Part shown: positions 53,618 through 61,627 of the stretch, piece after piece
Position numbering within the stretch: position 1 is the first letter of the stretch
How the letters are laid out: the number at the start of each line of letters is the position of its first letter
NCBI RefSeq assembly: GCF_947331435.1
Contig: NZ_CAMZOF010000017.1
Coordinates: 1 to 64,000 of the forward strand
Direction: 5' to 3'
Source of the DNA: Pelagibius sp. Alg239-R121
GTDB taxonomy: Bacteria; Pseudomonadota; Alphaproteobacteria; Kiloniellales; Kiloniellaceae
DNA: 64,000 nt
The notes under the pieces: model-generated
Seen by the model: only the letters and a program-made list of their open reading frames with translations
What the model was told of the DNA's origin: nothing
Databases searched by the model: none
Made by a program: the position numbers and the translations under genes

Positions 53618-55378
53618 TTATTGTGGCGCGCCTTGAAGCAGCGCAGTACGCAGCGCTTCTCGGTCCTTCGCGTAGTCACGCGTGATCGCGGAGGAACGCT
53701 GGCACGTCGCCCAGTTCGGATCGGCCAGGATCGGGGCATCCTCGATCGGAGCGAGGCGCTGCCCGCGAACCAGATCGGCGGCGCGTTCGGCCATGACCAG
53801 TGTCGGTGCATTCAGGTCGCCGGCGGTCGCCCGAGGCATGACCGAGCTATCCACAACGCGCAGGCCCTCGAAACCCTTCAGCTTCATCGTCAGAGGATCG
53901 ACGACAGCGTCGTCGTCAGTGCCCATCCGGCAGGTGCCGCACGGGTGATAAGCGCTTTCCACCTTGTCCTTGAGAAATTGGTCGAGACAGGCGTCATCTT
54001 TGCATGCCGCGCCCGGCGCCAGTTCCTTGCCACGGTAGGGCGCAAGGGCTGGCTGGGCAAATATCTCGCGCGTCAGCCTGATGCAGGCGCGCATTTCAAG
54101 CCAGTCATCGGGATGTGTCATGTAGTTGAACCGAACCCGTGGGAGGTCCTCCGGCATTGCGCTGCGCAGCTTGACCCAGCCGCGGCTCTTTGAGCGCTTG
54201 GTGCCGACGTGTACCTGGAAGCCGTGTCCTGTGGCCATGGACTTGCCATCATAGGAGATTGCAAGCGGCAGGAAATGAAACTGGATATCGGGATAGACGA
54301 TCCCGGCCCGGCTGCGGATATGGCCACCGCTTTCAAAGTGGTTGGTCGCGCCCAATCCCGTGCGGGTCATGATCCAGCGTGCGCCGATAAGTGCCTTTCC
54401 AAAGGGGTTCATATACGAAAAGAGCGTCACGGGTTCGCGGCACTCCATCTGAAGATAGATCTCCAGATGATCCATAAGGTTTGCGCCCACGGCGCCCCGG
54501 TCGGCGATCACAGGGATCCCATGCTCCTTCAACTGCTGCGCAGGACCGATCCCGGACCGCATGAGGACGGCAGGAGACATGATCGATCCGGCGCTGAGGA
54601 CAACGTCGCGACCGGCTTTCGCTCTCATCGGCTTGCCATTCTGCGAGAAAAGAACACCCGTGCATCTGCCGTCCTCGAAGGTCAGCCGGTCCACCAGCGC
54701 ATGCTTGATCACCCGGACATTGCCGCGCCTCATGGCAGGGTGCAGATAGCCCACCGCCGCGCTCGACCGGACGCCATTGCCAACCGACATTTCCATCGGG
54801 CCGAAACCCTCATGCTGACGGTCGTTCATGTTCTCGCTGACGGCATAGCCAGCTTGTCGGCCTGCTTCCACGAAGGCACGGTAGAGCGGATTGGCCTCTG
54901 CACCACGCCGCACCGAAATCGGTCCGTCAGTGCCTCTGAGTGACCCGCCGCCCCGAACGTTTTCCAGCCGTCTGAAGTAAGGGAGCACATTGGCCCAGTG
55001 CCAACCATCGGCACCAAGCGCCGACCACAGCTCGTAGTCCATCGGATTGCCGCGCACCCAGCACATGCCGTTGATGGACGACGACCCACCGAGCCCCTTG
55101 CCGCGTGGAAGGTTCATCACCCTGCCATCTAGGCCCGGCTCTGGCTCGGTGGTCATACCCCAGTTGAAGCGCGTGGTATTCATGGGAATGGACAGCGCAG
55201 AGGGCATCTTCACGAAGATCGAGTTGTCGCTGCCGCCGGCTTCCAGAACAAGGATCCGCATTGAAGAATCCTCGCCCAACCGCGCCGCCATGACACAGCC
55301 AGCCGAACCGGCGCCTATGATCACATAATCATAGGTCCCGGCATCCGCGGTTTCGCTCACGCTGATCGATCCTGGCAT
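53618..55378 (-). CDS. GMC-family oxidoreductase (choline dehydrogenase-like)
   Basis: 586 residues. FAD-binding GxGxxG reads YDYVIIGAGSAGCVMAARL; GMC signature 1 is GKGLGGSSSINGMCWVRG; the catalytic His lies in SAYHPCGTCRMG, and the C-terminal block is SVMPRATAGDLNAPTLVMAERAAD (with D for the usual N). These fit BetA-like flavoenzymes that oxidise primary alcohols such as choline or amino alcohols. Between the transporter and a cupin gene, it would oxidise the imported compound. It is 20 bases from the SBP gene on the same strand. Confidence 0.93.
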   Translation of the reverse strand: MPGSISVSETADAGTYDYVIIGAGSAGCVMAARLGEDSSMRILVLEAGGSDNSIFVKMPSALSIPMNTTRFNWGMTTEPEPGLDGRVMNLPRGKGLGGSSSINGMCWVRGNPMDYELWSALGADGWHWANVLPYFRRLENVRGGGSLRGTDGPISVRRGAEANPLYRAFVEAGRQAGYAVSENMNDRQHEGFGPMEMSVGNGVRSSAAVGYLHPAMRRGNVRVIKHALVDRLTFEDGRCTGVLFSQNGKPMRAKAGRDVVLSAGSIMSPAVLMRSGIGPAQQLKEHGIPVIADRGAVGANLMDHLEIYLQMECREPVTLFSYMNPFGKALIGARWIMTRTGLGATNHFESGGHIRSRAGIVYPDIQFHFLPLAISYDGKSMATGHGFQVHVGTKRSKSRGWVKLRSAMPEDLPRVRFNYMTHPDDWLEMRACIRLTREIFAQPALAPYRGKELAPGAACKDDACLDQFLKDKVESAYHPCGTCRMGTDDDAVVDPLTMKLKGFEGLRVVDSSVMPRATAGDLNAPTLVMAERAADLVRGQRLAPIEDAPILADPNWATCQRSSAITRDYAKDREALRTALLQGAPQ

Positions 55379-55395
55379 TTTTCTTCACCCAACGG

Positions 55396-55773
55396 TCAAT
55401 CAATCATCACGTAGTATTTCAGCATCGGCTCGGACTGTTTCCAGAACCCACGGAAGCCTTTGGGCACAAGAAAGGCGTCACCCGCACGATAGGTTTCAGA
55501 GAAGTCGTCGTTTTCAAGTGTGACGGACCCCTCCAGCACATACATGAATTCGTCGCATGGATAATCTTCATAGAAATCCGTGTAGGGTTCTGCCCTCCAG
55601 ATGCCGGCACGAACACCGGGCGTTTCCCGCCTGAAGTAAATGTGATCCTGTCCGACCGCTTCGCCTTCGACAAGCTGTGCAGTTTCCAATGGCACGTTCG
55701 GACTGGTGGTCCAACCTTCGGGACCGCTGGCCAAGAATTTCACCGGGTTCTTCATGTTCGGGAATCCATTCAT
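55396..55773 (-). CDS. Cupin-domain protein (cupin_3-like)
   Basis: 125 residues with one cupin barrel: motif 1 region WRAEPYTDFYEDYPCDEFMYVLEGSVTLEN and motif 2 GDAFLVPKGFRGFWK. It matches the DUF861/cupin_3 group (ureidoglycine- or ethanolamine-linked small cupins). The usual metal His are partly absent (PCDEF), so enzymatic activity is uncertain; it may instead bind a small ligand. It is the first gene of the operon, divergent from the LysR gene 107 bases away. Confidence 0.85.
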   Translation of the reverse strand: MNGFPNMKNPVKFLASGPEGWTTSPNVPLETAQLVEGEAVGQDHIYFRRETPGVRAGIWRAEPYTDFYEDYPCDEFMYVLEGSVTLENDDFSETYRAGDAFLVPKGFRGFWKQSEPMLKYYVMID

Positions 55774-55879
55774 TTGTCTTTTCTGGTCGGTGTTTCCTGG
55801 AAACTAGTGAAACCCGATTGGATTCCAAAACGACAAATGGTAATCCTTGGTAACCTCGAGTTACCTAACATGTTTTCCG
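55774..55879. promoter_or_regulatory. Divergent promoter region cupin operon / LysR
   Basis: 106 bases with likely -35/-10 boxes on both strands. TGGTAATCC-TTGGTAACC repeats near 55837-55853 could be part of the LysR site. Confidence 0.45.
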
Positions 55880-56821
55880 ATGCTCCCTCTGACAGCCCTT
55901 CGAACCTTTGACTTGGTCGCCCGCCACGGCAGCTTTTCAAAGGCCGCGCGGGAACTGAATGTCACCCGACCGGCGGTCAGCAAGCAGATCCGGAAGCTCG
56001 AGGTACTGCTCGGCCGCCAGCTTGTCATTCGAGGGCGTCCGAGCGTCACCATGACGGAATCCGGGCGTCAGCTCGCTTCAGGCCTGTTGCAGGGGTTCGA
56101 CCTGATCAGTGCAACCTATCAACGTGCACATGAAGAACAGGATGGCGCAAACAGTGTCCGGATTCTTGTCGACTGCGATTTCGCGTCTTCATGGCTGGCC
56201 AAGCATATCGGCGGCTTCCTCGTAGAAAATCCCGGTGTCGCAATCGAAGTCGTGGCCGACCGCAATGGCCAATTGCGCCGTGGCGAGAACTTCAGTTTTC
56301 GCATCTTTTATGGCCCGGCTGGCCACTTCAACTCTGGCGACCTGATCGAGGAGGAGCTCTGCGACTGGGTCGACATTCCCCTGTGTACGCCCGACTATGC
56401 CATCGAGCACATGTCTGATGGCAAGCTCCTTGACACCGCAAGATTCTTGATCGACCGGAACTATGACCCGCGCAACGCATGGTTCGCGCATAGTGGCGTG
56501 GCCGATCCCGGGCCCCGTGTTCAGGTTTCCAAGTTCAACGATACTTCGATGTGCCTGTCCGCGGCCCTGTCAGGCTCCGGCATCACCATTGGCGATAGCT
56601 TCATGGCGCTTGAAGCCATCGAGAGCGGGCGCCTCATAGCGCCGTTCAAGCTGGGGCTGCGAAGCACTGAACGTTACGTGATCTGCCGTGCGGCGCGGCG
56701 CTCGCCATCGAAGGTCGAAGCGCGCTTTCAAAAATGGCTTTCGTCAGAAGTCGACCAGTATCAAGCCAGCGTGGAGAGCATATTGATGACGCAAGGCGTT
56801 ACAGTGCTCTCAGCAAGATGA
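55880..56821 (+). CDS. LysR-family regulator (GcvA-like)
   Basis: About 313 residues from MLPLTALRTFDLV; the earlier in-frame starts lie in the promoter region. The HTH reads LRTFDLVARHGSFSKAARELNVTRPAVSKQIRKLEVLLGRQLVIR, typical of the GcvA/TrpI branch. The effector domain follows (FASSWLAKHIGGFLVENPGVAIEVVAD). It is divergent from the cupin-GMC-ABC-amidohydrolase operon and so is most likely its activator, responding to an imported amine or a breakdown product (inference). Confidence 0.92.
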   Translation: MLPLTALRTFDLVARHGSFSKAARELNVTRPAVSKQIRKLEVLLGRQLVIRGRPSVTMTESGRQLASGLLQGFDLISATYQRAHEEQDGANSVRILVDCDFASSWLAKHIGGFLVENPGVAIEVVADRNGQLRRGENFSFRIFYGPAGHFNSGDLIEEELCDWVDIPLCTPDYAIEHMSDGKLLDTARFLIDRNYDPRNAWFAHSGVADPGPRVQVSKFNDTSMCLSAALSGSGITIGDSFMALEAIESGRLIAPFKLGLRSTERYVICRAARRSPSKVEARFQKWLSSEVDQYQASVESILMTQGVTVLSAR

Positions 56822-57318
56822 ACTGTTTGGAACGGCAAGTGGCTTTGCAGGTTGCAAGCATGCCGGTTCGGCCGCAGCGATGACGCCCCTTCCGTTCAGA
56901 CGGCGCGTACGCTCAACGAGAAATCGTGCCTAGAGGTCGATCTCGCGGAATTGGCCCGAGCGCTTGGTCACGAAATTCATGCGAAGCAGTACGAAATCAC
57001 GCGATCGAAACGTGAACACGTGCTGCACACGACGCCTCTCAACGCACTGAAATCCTGGCAAAATCGTCACCATCCATCACTGGGCAGCCGTAAAACGCGT
57101 CTTCGAATGACCGCTTCTCCGGGGTTTTCGGCCGTTGGTGCATTTTGCAACATCCGTCAGTTTGGGCTCGCTCCGGACCTTTGCTGCAAAAGGTACCAAG
57201 GTCGGCAATGCGGATAAAGTTAGTTTTCGCTGCGGCTGCGCCGACGGCCGCTTTCACGGTTGAACGATCTTTGGCATAGCTTCCGAAAGCACAGAAACAA
57301 AGCTGGTCATCAACTCTG
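56822..57318. other. Degenerate DNA with a possible transposase C-terminal fragment
   Basis: About 500 bases. A frame over 56930-57100 reads EHVLHTTPLNALKSWQNRHHP, which resembles the end of IS481/IS3-type transposases (GHxTPxxALxxW). The rest, including TTTGGGCTCGCTCCGGACC near 57162, is not interpretable. Confidence 0.35.
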
Positions 57319-58113
57319 TTACAAAGAGGCAGTAACGCCCAACTGATATTCGCAGAACTGATCGTATTTCAGATTCACTGATGCATCCGCTAGATGGACT
57401 ACCCCAATATTGGGTGCTTCCTTGCATGGCTTGAACGTGTCCCAGTTCCATTCTGGGCGAGGCGGTGGCGCTTGGTAGAGCACGGAACGCATGGTCGAGA
57501 ACGGAATGCCCCCGACCGTGCCGGTTATGGGCCGGTGAACATGACCAATGAACAAATACTTCACGCACTTGAATCCAGAAACTAAGTCTATGAATGCTTG
57601 TCCGTTCTCCATATTTTCGGTGTCTTGCATCGGCAAACCGAGTGGCATTGGCGGATGATGCATGAACAGGAATACGGGGGTGTTTTCAGCGTCGCTAAGT
57701 GTCTCGCGCAGCCATTCCCTACGTGCTGGACAGAACTCTCCCGCATCTGATCCCGTTTTTTGCGTGTCTAGACAGATTAATACTCCATCGGGTGTTGCCA
57801 CCTTATACTGAATGAAATCTGCCATACCTGTGTCTGGCAGTGGTAGAATCTGTCTGAACAGGTCTCGTTTGTCATGGTTGCCAACCATGGGACGGTAGGG
57901 AATAGCGAGGCCATCCAATTTGGCCTTTACCCCTTCATAGTCAGCCTGCGTCCCACGGTTAACCATATCGCCGGAAATGATGCACATCTGAGCATCTGAG
58001 TGATGATCGTTGATGTGGTCTATCGCTGCTTGAAGTCGGATGCGCGGGTTGTGACCCAGCACGTCACCTTCCTGCGTGAAATGCGGGTCTGACATCCATA
58101 TTAGCTTTGTCAT
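57319..58113 (-). CDS. Calcineurin-like metallophosphatase (CpdA-type phosphodiesterase)
   Basis: About 264 residues from MTKLIWMSDPHF. The dimetal motifs are all present: DPHFTQEG (D-x-H), CIISGDMVNRG (GDxxxxG), MVGNHDKRD (GNHD), FLFMHHPPMPLG (H) and LFIGHVHRP (GHxH). This is class III cyclic nucleotide or glycerophosphodiester phosphodiesterase architecture. The start at 58113 is chosen because the longer frame begins at a TTG. It lies 20 bases after the EamA transporter stop and is probably cotranscribed with it, as seen in some alphaproteobacterial phosphodiester-utilisation sets. Confidence 0.9.
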   Translation of the reverse strand: MTKLIWMSDPHFTQEGDVLGHNPRIRLQAAIDHINDHHSDAQMCIISGDMVNRGTQADYEGVKAKLDGLAIPYRPMVGNHDKRDLFRQILPLPDTGMADFIQYKVATPDGVLICLDTQKTGSDAGEFCPARREWLRETLSDAENTPVFLFMHHPPMPLGLPMQDTENMENGQAFIDLVSGFKCVKYLFIGHVHRPITGTVGGIPFSTMRSVLYQAPPPRPEWNWDTFKPCKEAPNIGVVHLADASVNLKYDQFCEYQLGVTASL

Positions 58114-58133
58114 CACGACATCCAATCCAAGGT

Positions 58134-58988
58134 TTATGACTTTGACGTGCGCAGGAGTATTGCGCCAGAAATCGTAACAAATGTCGTGATGACTTTGACG
58201 AAATCAAGCCGCTCTTTCAGAATGCCGACCCCAATGAGTAGCGCGAAAACAATAGATGTTTCGCGCAGCGCGGTGACAAGTGCAATCGGCGCTTGTGTGA
58301 AGGCCCAGATGACGAGCCCATAGGCGAGGAATGACGCTGTCCCGCCTATTAAACCAGTCATAAAAACGGAACGATTAGATTTCAGAATATTGAAGGTACA
58401 AGGCCGCATTAAGGCCGTCCATATCATCAAGGCGACCGCATTCCCGATGGCCGCCCAAGCCCAAAACCCGAGCGCACTCGTAGCCACCCTAGCGCCGATA
58501 CCATCCACCAATGAATATGCTGCGATGAATGCACCCGTGCAGAGGGCCATGATGGCGGCACGTGAGTTGCGGGTTTCGTCGGCGCGTCGCACGAGTGCGA
58601 GAGACACAAGGCCAAGTGCTATCAAAATGACGCCCGAAAGCTCTAGGCTCGTAAACGAGACTCCCATGACCCCTATTGAAACCGCCGTGACAATTAGCGG
58701 AGCAGATCCACGTGCTATCGGATAGACGAGGGTGAGGTCGCCCGCACGATAACCCGCTATGAGAAAAAGCTGGTAACCTAAATGCAAAGCGACGCCACCG
58801 ATGATCCAAGGTAAAGCGGCCATGTTAATGGGAGGCGCGAACGGCAAGACCAATATTGCGAGAGGAACGTGACCAAGCACAACCGCCAACATGGTTGCGT
58901 GCTTATCGTCACTTCCTTTGATCAAAGAATTCCAAGTTGCGTGCAGGAACGCTGCAAGTAGCACCGCAAGAAAGACGGATGTGGTCAA
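58134..58988 (-). CDS. EamA/DMT-family transporter
   Basis: About 284 residues, ten TM helices in two EamA repeats (LAVLLAAFLHATWNSLIKG at the start, ETSIVFALLIGVGILKERLDF in the second). The start is uncertain; I prefer the TTG at 58988 because GGAAAGAG lies 5 bases before it, rather than the TTG at 59003. The family exports amino acids, nucleosides or other metabolites. With the metallophosphatase gene behind it, a role in uptake or export of a phosphodiester-derived compound is possible but unproven. Confidence 0.88.
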   Translation of the reverse strand: MTTSVFLAVLLAAFLHATWNSLIKGSDDKHATMLAVVLGHVPLAILVLPFAPPINMAALPWIIGGVALHLGYQLFLIAGYRAGDLTLVYPIARGSAPLIVTAVSIGVMGVSFTSLELSGVILIALGLVSLALVRRADETRNSRAAIMALCTGAFIAAYSLVDGIGARVATSALGFWAWAAIGNAVALMIWTALMRPCTFNILKSNRSVFMTGLIGGTASFLAYGLVIWAFTQAPIALVTALRETSIVFALLIGVGILKERLDFVKVITTFVTISGAILLRTSKS

Positions 58989-59104
58989 TGAATCTCTTTC
59001 CAATAGTCCGTTGAGCTGAGATGTAACGCGAAATTAGTTCGATGTGCAATCATCGTGTCTTTCTAGAAGCCGACATTCATCCCGGTCGCAGCATCGGTGA
59101 CTCT

Positions 59105-59156
59105 GGGCTCCTTCCGTTCCTTCGCTGCGATCCGCACGAACGGCATCAATGAAGAA
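59105..59156. repeat. 52-bp dispersed repeat, copy 1
   Basis: GGGCTCCTTCCGTTCCTTCG, then CGATCCGCACGAACGGCA, recurs at 63948-64000 with about 87% identity. Both copies stand in intergenic DNA, with copy 1 between the EamA and SRAP genes. Confidence 0.6.
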
Positions 59157-59201
59157 CCCCCCGTTAGCGTAGGATTCTGCACTGTCCGGCATCAGACCCC
59201 T

Positions 59202-59858
59202 TTAAGCCGGTTCTGCCGGTTCCGGCGGATCCATCACTAGCAGCTCGTCGGTACTCCTGCCGGCGATCGCGATCGCTTCGTCAACCGGTCCGGAGAGATA
59301 GCCTTCGATCGCGCCCGGGCCGGGAAGGATCGCCGGCACCCGGTGATGAAACGCCCGGAAACGAGGACCTGGTTCCGTCGTGATGATCGTGAAGCTCAGC
59401 AGCTCCAGGTCTTTGTTGTAGTCGTATAGCCCCGCGAGCATGACTGGCCCGCCGCCGGCGAGCGTGACACGGTGTTTGGTCTTGCCGCCCTTCGGCCCCG
59501 TCGACTCGTAGAAACAAGAAGTCGGTATGACACAGCGTTGCTTCTCAAGGGCATGCCGATAGGACTTGGTCTCGCGAACGCCCTCGAGCTTGGCGTTGAA
59601 GGTATCGAAGGCCTTCTCTGAAAGCGGCTTGCGCCACCAGAAGGGAACCAGGCCCCATTGGGCTTCGGCAGCCTCGCGGACGTCATTGCGGTCGCGGATG
59701 ATCGGTGTTCCGTTCCATTCGCCCGCGGCCTTCGTCTTCTTGCGCATCGGAAAGCGGTCTTTCCCGCTGAAGAGCGGCAAAGGTTCATTTGTCGTCAGAC
59801 GCGCCAGGTCAACGATGTCTTGCCAAGAGAGGTTTGCCGTATCGAATGAGCCGCACAT
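59202..59858 (-). CDS. SOS response-associated peptidase (SRAP/YedK/HMCES family)
   Basis: About 218 residues from MCGSF, so that Cys2 becomes the N-terminal catalytic residue after Met removal; upstream in-frame starts would destroy this. The other active-site residues are visible: Asn in FNAKLEGV, Glu in SCFYESTG and His in FRAFHHRVPAIL. SRAP proteins form a thiazolidine crosslink with abasic sites in single-stranded DNA and protect them. A minus-strand terminator and promoter lie just upstream, so the promoter of this gene itself is unclear. Confidence 0.93.
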   Translation of the reverse strand: MCGSFDTANLSWQDIVDLARLTTNEPLPLFSGKDRFPMRKKTKAAGEWNGTPIIRDRNDVREAAEAQWGLVPFWWRKPLSEKAFDTFNAKLEGVRETKSYRHALEKQRCVIPTSCFYESTGPKGGKTKHRVTLAGGGPVMLAGLYDYNKDLELLSFTIITTEPGPRFRAFHHRVPAILPGPGAIEGYLSGPVDEAIAIAGRSTDELLVMDPPEPAEPA

Positions 59859-59890
59859 GCTGTTGAGCTCGACGAGAAACGGTCCCATAC

Positions 59891-59923
59891 AAAAAAACAG
59901 GGCCGGTGTGAGTCCCGGCCCTG
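59891..59923 (-). terminator. Rho-independent terminator upstream of the SRAP gene
   Basis: On the minus strand CAGGGCCGG-loop-CCGGCCCTG is followed by seven T. It sits 33 bases before the SRAP start, in the same direction, so it ends an upstream transcript or works as an attenuator. Confidence 0.8.
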
Positions 59924-59991
59924 CTTAGGTTGAATTTGCGAAGTTGAGCCTGGGATTGGCTCATTTCTTTTTGTGGCTTGGGGAAGCTCAC
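59891..59991 (-). ncRNA. Candidate small RNA or attenuated leader of about 100 nt
   Basis: A consensus-like promoter on the minus strand (TTGATA at 60025-60020, 16 bases, TAGAAT at 60003-59998) would start a transcript near 59991, which ends at the terminator at 59891-59897. In between is a second hairpin (TGAGCC-7 nt-GGCTCA). The result is a compact structured RNA. It could be a free small RNA or a leader controlling SRAP. A short frame inside (MSQSQAQLRKF) could be a leader peptide. Confidence 0.45.
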
Positions 59992-59997
59992 GCTACA

Positions 59998-60025
59998 ATT
60001 CTAGATAATCACAACCTGCTATCAA
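59998..60025 (-). promoter_or_regulatory. Sigma-70-like promoter for the candidate small RNA
   Basis: TTGATA, 16-base spacer, TAGAAT on the minus strand, one mismatch from consensus in each box (TTGACA, TATAAT). Confidence 0.55.
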
Positions 60026-60405
60026 CAAAAATTGTAGGTTGCATTGCTCTTAACGGAAAAGTTGTCCGGCCGGGCCTGTGGGGGTCGAGTCCGGTAGGGG
60101 GCAGAATCGTACGATAACGAATGCAGCCATTCGTTCGAGCTGCAACGAAGGTCCGGAAAGAGCCCTCCACGTAGAATGCTGCGCTCCGAACCAAGGACGC
60201 AGAAGGACTCCAAGCTGCCGTTTACTGAATTACGTATAGTGTTAACTGCGCCTTCCGTTAAGGTCGGAAATGCGGACGGATCGAAATGGAAATTCCGGAC
60301 CTTAGCCGCCGTTCGCACCAGGCCTCAGGTTTTGCAGCTACGATCCTGAAAGCTGTCATTGGGGTAGATTCCGGCTAGGGGCAGACCCCATCTACACAGA
60401 CTTCC
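60026..60405. other. Non-coding stretch with an imperfect direct repeat
   Basis: GGGGTCGAGTCCGGTAGGGG at about 60081 and GGGGTAGATTCCGGCTAGGG at about 60362 are imperfect direct copies flanking 280 bases of degenerate DNA. No gene seen. Confidence 0.4.
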
Positions 60406-60497
60406 CATCGATAGTTCGAAATTGCCTGGCTCACTCATCGTAGACGGTGATCGCGGCGGATATCTCCTCATCTCGATGTGATGCCCCACATGATTTT

Positions 60498-60545
60498 ACG
60501 GTTTGTAAACGAACAAAGTTTAAACGTACACAAATACGTGTAAAC
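60498..60545 (+). promoter_or_regulatory. Triple TAAAC element, copy D
   Basis: ACGGTTTGTAAACGAA, then GTTTAAACGT, then GTGTAAACAC, with half-sites at offsets 9, 24 and 44. It is preceded by the conserved leader (GATAGTTCGAAATTGCCTGG at about 60411) and stands 88 bases before the DUF1127 start. This is the most complete copy of element plus module. Confidence 0.7.
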
Positions 60546-60633
60546 ACTTTTACGGGTCTGCGAATCGCCGATCCTGGGTTCGGAGGATCAGGTGATCCGC
60601 AAGCGGTCGAACCGAAATCCAATGGAGGACTCC

Positions 60634-60948
60634 ATGAAATTCACCTACCAGCCTCCCAATCCCGGCAAACGCTTCCGGCAGAGTCCCGCCGATCGGCCAG
60701 AACGGCCTGACCATCGGATCCGCGGAATCCTAGGCTTCGTCCCTGGTATTGGCGTCTTACTGATCGTCGTGCGCTGCCGGATTATCGACGAGATTGCCCG
60801 TTGGCACCGACGGCGCACGACGATCCGCGCGCTCCGGGATTTAAATGACTACTACCTGAAGGACATCGGTCTCGACCGCTCTCAGATCGAGGCGACGGTG
60901 GAGGAGATGATCGACGAGACGATCTACACCTGCGATCGGCGGGCATGA
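60634..60948 (+). CDS. DUF1127 protein (module copy D)
   Basis: About 104 residues from MKFTYQ (GGAGG upstream). The C-terminal DUF1127 motif is present: IARWHRRRTTIRALRDLNDYYLKDIGLDRSQIE. The N-terminal half carries a basic stretch (NPGKRFRQSPADRPERPDHR) and a hydrophobic helix (ILGFVPGIGVLLIVV), longer than the usual 45-residue DUF1127 proteins. Small DUF1127 proteins such as CcaF1 of Rhodobacter bind RNA and affect RNA turnover under stress. The PAS gene follows 50 bases later. Confidence 0.85.
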   Translation: MKFTYQPPNPGKRFRQSPADRPERPDHRIRGILGFVPGIGVLLIVVRCRIIDEIARWHRRRTTIRALRDLNDYYLKDIGLDRSQIEATVEEMIDETIYTCDRRA

Positions 60949-60997
60949 ACTAAACACACTGCTTACCAATCGACAGATCGCATAAGCGAAAAGAACC

Positions 60998-61495
60998 ATG
61001 AAGCCAATAGAATTGTCCCAGATATGCGACGGTCACCCCGTTGCTGTTTTTGCAAAACACTTTAGTGAGTTGGATCGTTCAGTCTGCCCAATGGCCCCAT
61101 TTTGGTTAGACTTCGACCCCATGCGGGTAGCCAGGCTCTTGCAATGGATGATGCTCATTGGGCGGCAGGATGTAACCTTGGAAGGTCATGTCATTCGGAT
61201 CATGGGGGAGGGTGTTAAACAGGTATTTTCGGTGAACCTGACAAATATGAATCTGGGCACTGTCTTCGATAGGGAAACGATCGCAATCCGTTGGAGAAAT
61301 GTGATCGACGTCGCCGAAACGCGGAAGCCTTCATTTCATACAAGCTGCGTTCCGGTCGAATCTCGAAGCTTCATTCAGCTTTATCGCGGCTGTTTTCCCT
61401 TTTGCGACGAGAACGGCGATATCATCCGCCTCATCGTCGTTGTTGCACCTGTCGACGTTCGCGGAATGCATCTGTACGAGTATCCAACCGATTGA
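60998..61495 (+). CDS. PAS-domain protein (module copy D)
   Basis: 165 residues, the close twin of the protein at 32309 (nearly all differences are conservative). PFWLDFDPMRVARLLQWMML, HVIRIMGEGVKQVFSVNLTN and RLIVVVAPVDVRGMHLYEYP mark the PAS-like fold. The 5' untranslated stretch GCATAAGCGAAAAGAACC is also shared with copy B. It follows the DUF1127 gene on the same strand and precedes the small ORF and the GNAT gene. No output domain is present. Confidence 0.72.
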   Translation: MKPIELSQICDGHPVAVFAKHFSELDRSVCPMAPFWLDFDPMRVARLLQWMMLIGRQDVTLEGHVIRIMGEGVKQVFSVNLTNMNLGTVFDRETIAIRWRNVIDVAETRKPSFHTSCVPVESRSFIQLYRGCFPFCDENGDIIRLIVVVAPVDVRGMHLYEYPTD

Positions 61496-61517
61496 TTCGC
61501 TGAAAACAGACGACCGT

Positions 61518-61601
61518 ATGAGCAACCGTGGTTCTTCACGGCGCGACGGTCGGAGAGCGGCATCACTTTGTAAGGAAGAAAGTATAGCTATAGGCATTTA
61601 A
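61518..61601 (+). CDS. Small ORF of the module (copy D)
   Basis: ATG at 61518, then MSNRGSSRRDGRRAASL and KEESIAIGI, 27 residues. It resembles only the first 15 residues of the small ORF at 43398 (MNRAGSSSIRRRG); the rest is shortened. It sits at the same place between PAS and GNAT genes. Weak evidence for translation. Confidence 0.3.
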   Translation: MSNRGSSRRDGRRAASLCKEESIAIGI

Positions 61602-61627
61602 CCCAAGCACACCATGAGTAGACACGG

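Noticed and set aside
56852-57217. A 121-residue plus-strand frame as a gene
   Set aside because: No ribosome site; the only recognisable part looks like a transposase tail.
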